From Chrysomallon squamiferum (lineage: Eukaryota; Mollusca; Gastropoda; Neomphalida; Peltospiridae), in NCBI GenBank assembly GCA_012295275.1, contig CM022668.1, forward strand, positions 12,941,522 through 13,005,521: a stretch of 64,000 nucleotides of DNA, in the 5' to 3' direction. Positions 26,145 through 38,825 of this stretch are shown piece by piece. A program made the translations under genes and the position numbers. Position 1 is the stretch's first letter; each line of letters opens with the position of its first letter. A model generated the notes under the pieces. It saw nothing but the letters and a program-made list of their open reading frames with translations, was not told where the DNA came from and ran no database searches.

Positions 26145-29100
26145 CTAAAAAAAAAAAAAGAAGAAGAAATTAAATAAAATGAATTAATGATGAGTAACTT
26201 CTGAAATTTAACGCCATAAATGTCTGTGTTCGTGCTTTTTTAAATTTTTCATATCAGTTAATATTCATTCCTATTTTTTGCTATCTATAAAATACCTATA
26301 AACATTTTTAAATTTAAAAAAAAAAAAAAACTGAATTTAAAAACAAAATGAATATGAAACAAAATAAAACAAAAATTTAAAATATAACAATTTATTTGCA
26401 ACACCACCACCTCCAACATTAAACCACCTTTATTTCTGGTCCCATCTAAAGACATTAAAATTTAGTTTTTGTTTCAAATAAAAGTTTTGAAATTATTTTA
26501 TTTAACTACAGCAACACTAACTGACCTTTGTTCATGCAATGTAGACTGTATTTCTGCTGTGCGCACTAATGACCTATCTTTCTTCAGCTCAACAGAAACT
26601 CGACTACACTGTAAACTGCCTAAAGCCAGTCCTTCATCCCGGTACAAATGTGCCTTAAACACAAAATAATTCAAATTAAAAAACATGTTAATGAACTTGG
26701 TTTATAAAACCCCTGACATTTACTCAAATAATGAAGTTACTGGCCATAAAAAATGTTTGTTTAAATAAAACTTATTTCTAACAAGAAGAGATAAATAATA
26801 AAAAAAAGTATTATTTTTAAAAAAAAAAAAATCTTTTCACACTAATTTGTAGCGTTTTTGTCTGTAATATGGATTATGCTGTGACAAAAATAAATATAAT
26901 TAAAACAATTTAGTGACATGTAGAACATATTCTAAATTGGTAAGTAATTTTGATATTTAGAAAACAAAGAAAACATATGCAAAACAACTTTAGCCAAGTC
27001 CATTATCTTAGATTGTTATGATAAAGAACCCTGCCAATATCAGATGGTGGCATGCTTGTGTGTTTTTTCTCCTATATTCTACAAAAAATATGTCAAAGGC
27101 TAGTAGTCAGAGTAAGTTATATGACCATGCTAAAACTGATTACTGAACAGATCTGCACAATGTTATTATTTTATTGTATTTTCAATGTTTGTAAGTATGT
27201 TTACAAGTTTGAAACATAAACTAATCAATCCTGTACACGTCTAATAATTTATCTGTTATCTGGGTGCATTTGAAAACTGAATCCTTTAACAAACTGGACC
27301 TGTGTAGTAACTTTTAGCTTACAGTCCTCTGGTTGAGTTTGAAAATCGGTTTTCTTTTTCAAGACAAGACAAGATGACAAGCATCTTACCTGTTTTTCCA
27401 CATGTTCTGCCTGCCAGCCTAGCACATGACCAATAAGTTTCTCATTAAAGTAGTTGCTAAGGGATGGTGTCAGTTCTACCGATTGTTCCTTCTTGATTAT
27501 TGCACCTGATAGAGCACTCGTTACTGGGGCAGTTTGGGGTTGGTTGCTACTCTGCTTGGGACTCCTGAAATTAAACATAAAATAATTATGAAAAAAAAAA
27601 ATATATATATATATATTTTATCATAAGTAAGAGTTATTAAAAAGTTAAATGGTTAATACAGCAAACTTTTCAATGAAACAATTCAGTGTTAATTATATTT
27701 AGGTAATGCGTTATTCGGTGTAAAAACTAAATGTCAGTCTTGATATTTTATGACTTTTTATCAGTTTATTATCAAACTTTTTACAATACACATTAATTAA
27801 TAAAAGAAAGAGGTCTGAAAAACGTAGCAAATCTCTTTCCAGGAATAATTAAATTAACTGATAAAAACAGAGATTTGTTCATTCCCATGGACTGATCACA
27901 TAATGCATGTTACATGCAAAAACAGACAAATGTTTCTGAAAATGGGATAACGAAAGTGTTTGCAAGAACATGGTATTTTATATTGAGAATTTGCTTTAAC
28001 AAAACTTCTAACAAATCAAACAAACTCACCATGTGGGACTGGCATTGGACAGTGGACTGTGGTGGTCATGGTGGTCACCACAGTTAACATTCTGCTGTTG
28101 TTCTGTCTGCTGCTGTGAGGTGAGAGGAGGACCCTGTATATTGTTGCCAAGGTGATGCACTGGCTGACGGCTTGGTTGTGGGCTAGATAACTGTTTGGAT
28201 TGTTGTTGCTGTTGCTGCTGTTGTTGCTGGTGCTGGTGCTGTTGCTGTGGCTGGACATTTTGAGCCACTGGAAACAGAAAATGCAAATGAAGCTTTTATT
28301 TCGCACTAATACAAATTTTTATTTCGTGAAAGTTAATGGAAAGTTTAACTACATTTTTAAAGATTTTTTCTATCAGACTGAATATTTATGAATAAATTAT
28401 AACAAAAAAAGAAAGAAAGAAAAAAATTCTAAGAGAAAAGAAAAGAAGCATTTTCATGCTGTAACAGAAACAACTCAACCATTAGTTTACTAAATCAATA
28501 AATGTTGAAAATGTTAAAATAAAATGCATACAATGTCTGATTTTTATAAACTTATCTTTTCAAAGCAAAAACTATTCTTAGCAAACAGCAATAAAAAGAC
28601 ATAGCATACATACACATCACTTATAAAAATAGTTCAATCAGTAATTAATAAATGAATAAATTATATTGGTACAGAGCTACAGTGAACATCATAAACTGAC
28701 AAATTTGAATTCTGTTACTTACTCTGTTGAGCTCTATTTATATGCAGATTTAGAGCTTCTTGTAATTTCTGTAATGTTTGTAAAGCTGCTGTAATACAAA
28801 AAATAAACTTTGTCAGAAATCATTAAAAATAGAAAAGGCACAACACCCCTCAAACCCCAAATGTACAACTAGTTTATTTTTATAACTGTGGTAATTTGTT
28901 AGGTAAATACTGTTAGAAGAAAATGGAAATTTAAAAATAAAATAAAATAAAATAAAATAAAATCAAAGGACTTAATCAACTGGAGAAAATAAATTTGGGA
29001 AAGGCATGTATACTTAATTAATGAGCCAGTCTATTTATGATATTTTTCATTTTCCGTGAAAACCAACAGCCATAATCAAATTAAACAAAAATATGACCAC

Positions 29101-29257
29101 AAAGGTATTAAATAATAAAAATATTTCATCCCAGTTTTAAAACTGACATGCAGCCTCACCTGTACAAGATGGTTTTGATCCTTGCCGTGTACCTGTTGGT
29201 GTATTTCCTGGTGAAATATCCATGTTATCTGTATGTACATAAGTAGATTCTAAAAAA

Positions 29258-29293
<36 letters not shown>

Positions 29294-32200
29294 ATCAAAA
29301 TAAACAGAACATACATAAAGGACTTTATTTAAAAGAAGAAAGAAGAATGTATATACTATGAAGTCCAACAAAACCAATGCAGTTTCAACAATATTACATT
29401 TCTAACAGCATTTATCTAAAATATTGTTAAATAATAGTTATGCATAATAGCTGATGATAGATATTTCTAGATGGATCATTTTTATCTCATGAATGATGGA
29501 TTTCAAGATGACTTTACAAACTTGGTTTTTTAGATGGTTTCTGCAACAAATGACTAGAATGTTACAGGTGGTTGTGGTTTTTGCAATGATATTTAGAAAG
29601 AAAATTTCATTTTGCAACTCTTTAGGTAATTTAAGTCATATGCTGATAGGACCATTGTTGCAATGTTTCATAACCAGCTGCTGACTAAGGACACAAGTGA
29701 TAAAGAAAACACACTTGTGAATGTATATAGAAAAAACCCAGAGGAATACAATAAGCAGCAATGTTAATGGGTTTTTTTAACTGTTGTCAAAAAAAGATAT
29801 TTTGTATCAGTAGAAAAACATTCAATCCCAGAAGAAAAAAACTAATTTTTTTTTTAAAGATACATTAAAACCGAACAGAGATATTGCATTCCACATTCGG
29901 AATGTAGAATTATAATGTTTTTTAAAAGGTCAAACTTAAGTCACGAATAAATTTATTTTAAGAGATATCTTTATCAAATTTGCATGACATATTTTATAAT
30001 TTGTTTTTAGAGAATAGATATTTTTCTATTTTCATGTCCACTTCTGCAGACAACCATTCAGAGTTGCTGTTCCTAAGGCAGATCACAATACTGCTAGTAA
30101 AATTATGTTACAGCGATTTGAATTTGAAAAACACTAGCTTTTTGATGACTAGATTATTTTTTCACAGTGGAACAAATTTCTGTCAGACAACACATATTGA
30201 TGATTGAAACTGTAAACACACACTTCCACATTTTATGCTGTGTGTAAATTGACACATAGCTTAAGTTAGCTGAAGTATTCTGATATGACATTTAGAAAGC
30301 CTTGTGACATACTGGGTTTTGCCTGTTGTAAACGAGATTCACAAATTCGTAACCAGTTTGTTTGTTCCAAACATTCAGCTAAATGTTACATATTTCAAAT
30401 AAATAAAATAGGTCCTAGTTTTGCTAAATGTAGCTGTCCATATACTTGTCAGAATTGCGTAACCCTAATAAAAATCATTTTACAAAGGAATATAAAACAA
30501 AAGAACCGATTTGTTTTTAGCAATTATGTCAATTGAAAACAAGAAATCTACAACTGTAATAGCATGTTTCCAGAATAATTCCATTACATCTGTAAGTAAA
30601 TGTGTTTCAGATGATGGTTCTGATGATAAAACAGACTCAAAAAAAAAAAAAAAAAAAACACAAAAAAATTGAATGAGTTCAACCAGAGCGTTCATTTTGA
30701 CAATCCTGGTTATCATATTCTGAATTTCTAAGATATGATAAATTTGGGAATCACATGTATTGCAAAACTGTCGTAAAGTGGTACCAGTTTAGCAGGTACT
30801 ACTGATTTTGATTATGGATCTAACAAATTTAAATGTTAAAATATTTGTTTACACAGTGAGTCTGGTCACACAAGATGCTGTGACAACATTCTAAATTTAA
30901 CACTGAAGCCACCAGTGCAACAGTCTAGAATTGCAAAACAATTTAATTCTAATTCTATGACTAACAGCCTGTCTTCTAGTACAAGAAAACCTACTGAATG
31001 TGTAGATCAAAGGACATTGTTTCAGAGTAACCATCTTGCCTCACTAGCAGATTATACTTTTAATAATCTACTGAAGAAACTCATGTTTGTAGGAAAAAAT
31101 TCTAATGGCAAACCATATATTAAACATTAATGACTTTAACATTTTCTACACTGCTCGTGGCTGCATTTTGAACATTCCCTTAAGTAAAACAAACAACACA
31201 GGTTGGTGTTTAAAGTTCTTTAGTTGTATTAACACAGGTACTTCATATGTTGCCTGGCAACTAACAGTCTTGACTTGGCTAGTAGGTATATTCATTCACT
31301 AGCCCATTAGTGAGTAAATATAAAGTGCTGCTTTAAGCCCTGTATGGGGTTATTTCAATGGCTATGAAACAATAAATAAAAAGGTTATTTGTCAAATACA
31401 AAACAGAATGTTCCATTTTGATAATTTATTCAGTGTAATTTGTTTTTGAAGATTTTTTTCTAACATTCAGTTGTCTTTTTTACCTATTTGCTTATTTCAC
31501 TTTGTTGAATTTTCAACTGCATCTCTATAAGAAATTCCTCTAACAAAATAAAATGATATTTGATCTCATTTTGCTTTTAAACCCACTGTAAATTATCTTA
31601 ACTGTTTGAGGTTGGGAATTTGCCATTTCTGATAAAAGTAGCAGAGAGCTTTCCTAAAGGCTGTTAGTATCGATATAATTGATACAAGTTCCCAAATGAT
31701 GATGAAAATTAAATCAGTATCTCGGATGAATTTGCAACCAATAATTTATTGCAAACATCATTACTCAAAGAGGTGAACTGAAGCATAAATAATATGTATG
31801 TGATTTAGGTGGATTATCCAGCTGAACAAACAGAGCAAGTCACAGCCAGTTAATCCCTTTAATTATGGATAAATTTAATCATTTTCACACTACTATTCAA
31901 AACAGAATTATGCAGGAATATCATTTTCTCTGCAACTTCAAAACTTGTTTAGACAGTTTTGTTTATTCAGACATTTATCTGCTTAGAATTCATGGTTTCT
32001 TTCACGTAAGTCACTTCCTTTAAATAATATATACAACAAATATATATATTATTTTTTTACATGTATATATACATGTCAAAAAATAAAAAGTGAAAAAGAC
32101 TACAGTGAAATTGAATGAATGGGGACGAAAACTAATAATTTTTTTTATTAAAAATATGAAACCCTGGTTGCTGAATCCTGAGCTAGGAAGAGTTAATAAA

Positions 32201-35200
32201 TAGAAACACACACCAGAAAGCAACATTAATTTGAGTTGGAGCACAATGGGTAAAGCTGTGTGCTGTATCAAAAGAATCCTACACGTTCTTGGAATGAAGC
32301 ATCCAACACTGTCCTAAAAGGAAGACAATTTAAGATTTTTTTTGACTAACCACAAATGAAAACAAGTCTTAAATAACTATAGACCTACAAGAATCCTGTG
32401 GGAAAATATACAATTGCTAGTGCAACATCCTGGCCTAACATATATAAAGAACTGCACAGTTCTCTCAAAACTGGGAAACACAGACTGTTAGTTATTTTGT
32501 TGTTGACAATTTCTCAGCCTGGAAGACAGTTAACATTCATGCTGGACCAGTAACAAACATCAACGATTCAGAAATAAGAGTTATTCTTTCTTTATGCAAA
32601 AGAAAGCTGTAAGAAGATTTTTGCTTTTCCAGGTAATGAAAGATCAAGTGAAAGCATCCCTAATTCCTTCTATGGATAATTGGGAAAGAAACCTTTCGAA
32701 TTTTTGAAATGAACATAATAACGTATTTTTGCTCGCTTTATTTTATTTGCTGAGAAAACAAGGTTTCAATAATAAATTTCAATAATAAATAGAACATGCA
32801 TAAAGCTACATTGAAAAGATTCTATCAGTACAAATATTTAGTTATTTTTATGTTAAAAAGTTAAAAAAGATGTTATCTTTGGGTTTGTCATCAGCATTTT
32901 TATCAGTTAATGTAATGAGGTAACAATGTTTACTGAGAAAATGTCAATTCTGTCATGGTACTTTTATTGATTAATCATCAGCTCTTATCCTATTTATCAT
33001 ATTTGCATGTTATTGTAAAACAATCAAGTGATCTAACAAAATCATTCCACAGAAAACACACAGCTTGACATGAAATGAATATAAAATGAATAAGTTGGTG
33101 ATGAAGGAATGATCATTTGTACATTTTTGTCACCAGTTTTGAATTTTTTATTTTCATTTATATTTATCACTGATCCTGTGACAGTTCAGATTATATAAAT
33201 AATAATAATAAAATAAATTCTGACAAAACATGTTCCATCTTATTTAATGTTTACTTTATCCATGATACTCAACTGCACCTAACAACATCGTGTGAAATAA
33301 ACTGATACTATTTCTTTGTTTTTTAATTTTTTTTTCATTTCACAATTATCACTGAATGAAGGCAAGGCAATGAAAGTGTCATCAAATTCTATAAATTATA
33401 TTCAGCATAGTTTATGCATTTTTGTTTTATTATGGTTTTAAACTGTAAAAAGAATAATATGAAATTAAAATTATTTTGACAAAATAAAAATATAAGTTGA
33501 ATCTGCATCCATTTCAGATAACAGATTTCAAATATCTACAAAACACCTGACACAAACTGAGGATAACTTTATGCTGTTTGACTGCCATCTTGCATTGTTT
33601 TTAAAGCCACAGATGAAGAAAAGTTCATCATCAAACTATTTAAAAATAATTTTAAACTGTTAGCTTATTAAAAACAGTTATATGTAAATGTGATTTCATG
33701 TGCCTTTTTTGGTGCATTTGATACTTCATGCATATACCTAAATGTATCTTTAATAGAACTTTAGAAGGAATGATTTACATTTGACAAAAACATTCCACTT
33801 CTGATTAATGAAAATTCACATGGACTAATTTTTTGTCTAGTTCTTTATGACCCAGTGTCAACCTTGGAATGGCTACTACAAATATAATTTCTGTGTCATC
33901 TTCAAAGGAAGAAGTAAGTGTTGTCAGTGCAGTTATTATTTTTATATAAACTGTTATTCAATAAATGGCGGTAAAATTGAATGTCTGTTACCTTGCTCAG
34001 GCATTTTCAGAAAATGAAGTCTGATGATTTTGTTTTTATGTTGCTACATATTTTTGTTTTGAAACAAATAACAATAAACATAAAAAAATAAAATAAAATA
34101 TGGACACCTGTAAAAATGACAACTACAGAAGGATGACTTCTTCACAACCGTGACAACAGTATTTAAACAGAATCCAATATTATGTCAGAAAAATTAAAAA
34201 TTATTCTATATATATATATATATCCATGCAGCAATGCCATTATTCTGTGGGTTTATTTTTTTCTTTTAAATTAAATAATTAGTTTTCTTTTTAATGCATC
34301 TTTTTGCTTTATTTTATTATTTTCTTAAAGTATTAATTTTCATAGGTAATTAATACTCATTTCAGAGTATTTTAACTAGCTAAGTGCATTACACAAAGTG
34401 ATTAACAAATAAGTTGATGACATTTTAGATTTGTCTTTCTGTTTTCAGTCATACTACAGTAAACCTGTATACAACTGTCTACTTTGTATTTTAAGATATT
34501 CTATCAAAAGGTTGCTTTTGTTGAGTACGTTTTGAATAGAGTTGGAGTTCAGAAAGTATGTGTTTGGAGTAATTTAACATCTGAATCCTTTATGTATACT
34601 TGGGTTTCTTTTCTTCATGTTACAATTGTGAATCTATCCTGTATTTATCCAGTTTAACTGAGACATATGTGAAAAATATTCTGTGTGTGTCTGAGTGTGT
34701 GTATATTTTACATATAGTATTTGTTTTGTATAGGAAATGTGGTTGAGGAAAAGCAAAAAAAATTAAATAAATAAAAATAAAAATAATAATCAACTCGTGT
34801 ATGTGGAGACATATTAAGCTGTATACAAATTAAATACTTTTTTTTTTGTTTTAAACATTTACATTTCTTATAAATTATTTTCCTTGACTGACTCGAAGTC
34901 AACAATAATTATACAGATTTTCCAGCTGAAGACACGTTTTTTTTTTTTTTTTACAATTAGGTCTAAAATAAGAAATCTATCCATTTTTCTCTGGATAAAT
35001 AAAGACCACCAAATTAAAGAGATAAAAAAGGGAAAAAATACCATATAACAATAATAAAAAATAAAAAAAATAGATAATAATAATAATAAAAAAAAATAGA
35101 TATATTAAAAATAGATAATAATAAAAATATAAAAATATTAAAAATAGATAAATAACAAAAAAAAAATATAAAAAAAAAATTAAATAAAATAAAAATAGAT

Positions 35201-38200
35201 AAATAATAATAATAATAAATAAAAATATAAAACTCACCATCATTTTTGTGAGGTGTAGCATGTCCAAACGATGACCTACTTCCTTCACTTTCATGCCGCT
35301 GTCTCCTCATTGCTGCTTCGTTAGAAGTGTACGAATGAGAACTGTTTTTCCTAACGTCTGAAAATGAACTATTATCCTTATGACTGTTAGAACCGTCTGA
35401 TATAGAATTATTCCTCTGACCTGTGCTAGTTCTATGTGAGGCATTACAGTTGGGGCTGTCTGTAGGATAAACCATCTTATGTCGGTCCAAATGAGATTTG
35501 TCAGAATATCTGACAGAGTTTTCTGAATTACTCCGTGAATAACGGCTATCCACTTTGTCCCTATCACTTGTGGAATGTTTGCACCGGTCTTCCACGGCTA
35601 AACAAATGTAAATAAAAGTAAAAATAAATAAAAATAATCATTATTAAATGTGTCAACTATACTTCAGTGGAACAGAACTAGTTTTTGTTTGGTTTTCTTT
35701 TAAATATCAAAATTTCTTTTGAAAATTAAAAACAATTACACAGACACACACAGACGTATATAAAATTAAAATTAAAAAAACAAAAATAAATAATATTGGC
35801 AATATGCAAAACTGTATGCGAAGGACCAGAAATATTCTTTGGCATCAAGCTATATTAACAAATTCATATAATACTGTGACAATTACATTAAATAAATATG
35901 TAAAAATGTAAAAGTCTGATAATAATACTTACTTCTACTTGAAGATGAAGGGTGTGAAGATTTATTTGGAGTTCGACTTTCCTTTGTTCGACTTGTGTCT
36001 GGAGTTCGAGGACTATGAAAAAAAAAAACCCCAAAATATAATAAATTAATTTTAAAAATTACATTTCATAAAAATAATATTTCATTATTATAACTAAAGA
36101 AGTAGATTATAGCCTCAATTCCAAATGGTTTGATAGTCACTGTTTTAGTTTTTATTTAACTAAGTCTTACATTTTCTAGGATGATGAATAAAACAATTTT
36201 CTATACAGTCTAATTATCACTGTATGTTTTTAAAGTAATTTTCTAAAACGTGTTTTACATATTCTCTGTTAATTAATAAAATACCTTTCTGTACACTCTT
36301 TAGGTTTCTCCCATTGTGAGACTTCTGTTTTACAGTTGTAGTAGTATCGCTTTCCTGATGAACTAATATGCTCTGACCAGTCTCCAAATACCCTGACTGC
36401 TGATTTCTGAACCTGAAAATTGATAAATTCCAAAATGTTTAGTAACCTTTTCTTTTCGGTTTCAAAAAGATGTTAAAAATTAAATAGTGCCTAAGCACCG
36501 ACTGTCTTCTACAGGTAAATATTAATTACAAACACAATTACATGGTCATACTGAAAAACTACAAAGCGTTTGAAAAGTAATGTATTTCACAACAACAGAA
36601 CTGATCTATTTCTGTTCTAATATTTGTATTATTCATGTAAAAACCAATATCAAACAAAATTAGGTTAGTAAGACAATTTTTCAGTGGCAACATTTTCATC
36701 AAAAAATAAATAAATAAACAGCAAAGTCACAACATCATGCATCAATAATCTTACATTAGCAAAGATTATGATATAAAATAATACTTCAACTCTGTGGTCC
36801 TTGTCTCCTCCTCTTTGGTCTTTGGGATCTTTGTTGGTTGATTTGCAGTAACGGTCTTGATGGTTGTGCTGTCCACCACCGGTGGCATTTCCTTGACCAC
36901 TGCTACCACCACGGCTGGACGTGGACACGCTGTATACCTGGTTGTTACTTTTTGTTTCTGACAGACTGACAGCACCTACAGCAGCAACAACAACAACAAC
37001 AGTTCGAGATGTTAATTTTTTTCCACAGTGAAGCCGTTTTGATTATTTCACTAAGATTTGCTAATTGTATTATTTTTTTTAATTAATGTGTGTCTATGAT
37101 GATAGAAAAAAATATATTCTAAATGTATTGTACATACTACCAAGTTGTGTTTTATTAAGTTTTTGCTGTCCAGTTTCAGTTAATAACAAAGTTGTACAGT
37201 CAGAAAATATCAGTGCCACACCTTTTTTGTTATAATATCATTAGTACTTCTGTACATTTATAAAAGTAAATATATTTTCCATTTACGTAACTTCAGTGTA
37301 TTTTCAGATGTGCTTGGTTCCCTTAAAATGGGGTAATATATTTATTATTTTTAAAATGTTCAAAAGGCTGTTATAAAATTTGTTATTGAAAATATCTATT
37401 ACAATTCATAACCACACATACACCCACGTGAACCATTAACTTGTTATTCCATCCGACAGACATGATGAATCAACATTTCTGCATTTTAAAGTGCTGCAGT
37501 CACACACTCATAAATTTAAATGCATTTTAAACAGAAAAGAACAGTTATACAGAATGTCAAGCTATTTGGAAAACTAAAATAATTAAATGTTTAATTTAAA
37601 AAAAAGAAAGAAAAGAATTAAAATGATCTACAACCTATGATAAACAAAAACATTACAAGAAATCAGAATATTTCATACATTTATAAATCATTAAAATATT
37701 AAATGAAAAAAAAAAAAACCCAAAATCCCAACAGATCATTATATAAACTTTGCAGTCAGTAAGTATATATTTACATTAAACAAGCCAAGATTAATACAAG
37801 TAATAAATTACCTCGCTTTTCTTTATTCCTCTCAATATATGAAGACTTGTTCTGATATCTGGAACTGTTACGGCTGCTACTTCCATCGTCACTGGAGCGG
37901 TCATCATCTCGATCGAATTTGTTGGTGTATACTCCTCCAAAACTTTTCGATTGGTATGGCATGTTCTAAAAAATATATTAATTCTACATTCAGCAAGAAT
38001 ACTTTTCAATGCAGAAAGCTTACGAAGGGTAAAACTAATGGCAAGAAATAATTTTGTGGAGTTGTTTCTTTAAACTGTGTTTAAGGTATTGGAATGTAAC
38101 AAATTCAAAGTAATTTGACTTACTAGATTGCTGGTATTAGATAACGTAAAAAAATAAGTAATTTTAGAAAATTTCAATAAATGAAGACAACAAATTAATT

Positions 38201-38784
38201 GTGCCAAACCTGAAAATAACCTGAAAAAGACATTTTGAAAATTTAGTTGATTTTTGTAAAAATCAGCGAGTTAATACAAAAATTGAAATGAAGTTTTTTA
38301 AAAATAGTGTTAGAAGTCAGCAGAAGTAATTATGTCATGGAAGTCTATCACAATAATAAATTTTGATGCATTTCATAATGGAAATGTAATCATCACTTTG
38401 GTTTTGAATACTTAACTAAAATTAACATTTTAGAAGTGTTACATATATTCTACGGGAAAAAAAAAAAAAAAAAAAATGTTGCAATCCTGTATTGTTTATA
38501 AAATGTGAAAAATTATTTATTAATTATTTTTCAACTATTTCATAGGGTGATGCAGCAGTTAAGTGCATTATGTTATTCACTTAGAGGAATTAAAAGAAAA
38601 AAAAAAGAAGGAAAAAGAATGATAGATTTGTTTTCCATTTGTGCACATAAATTCAAAATATAAAGAAAACATTTTTAAAAGCACCAGTTCATCATCACAG
38701 GCAGTCATGATTCAGAAAACTAATACATAACCATTATTTACACCCTCACCTTTTATCATCCCACTTTTGACTAAGTTCATGAAT

Positions 38785-38825
<41 letters not shown>

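Larger units (their letters stand above)
29250..35237 (-). other. WAC intron 7 (6 kb)
   Basis: Largest intron of the gene. It begins (minus sense) in A/T-rich simple repeat at 35.24-35.0 kb, contains mixed AT-rich sequence, a tRNA-like stretch near 32.24 kb and a decayed coding-like region at 29.48-31.3 kb, and ends in a poly-T acceptor. The exon 7 and 8 phases are directly compatible, so no further exon is required. Confidence 0.8.

Noticed and set aside
28200-28391. Poly-Leu plus-strand ORF
   Set aside because: Antisense of the WAC poly-Gln exon running into intron.
34977-35294. Minus ORF with long Phe/Ile/Tyr run, membrane-protein-like
   Set aside because: Read-through of WAC exon 7 into A/T-rich intron repeats; the hydrophobic tail is not coding.
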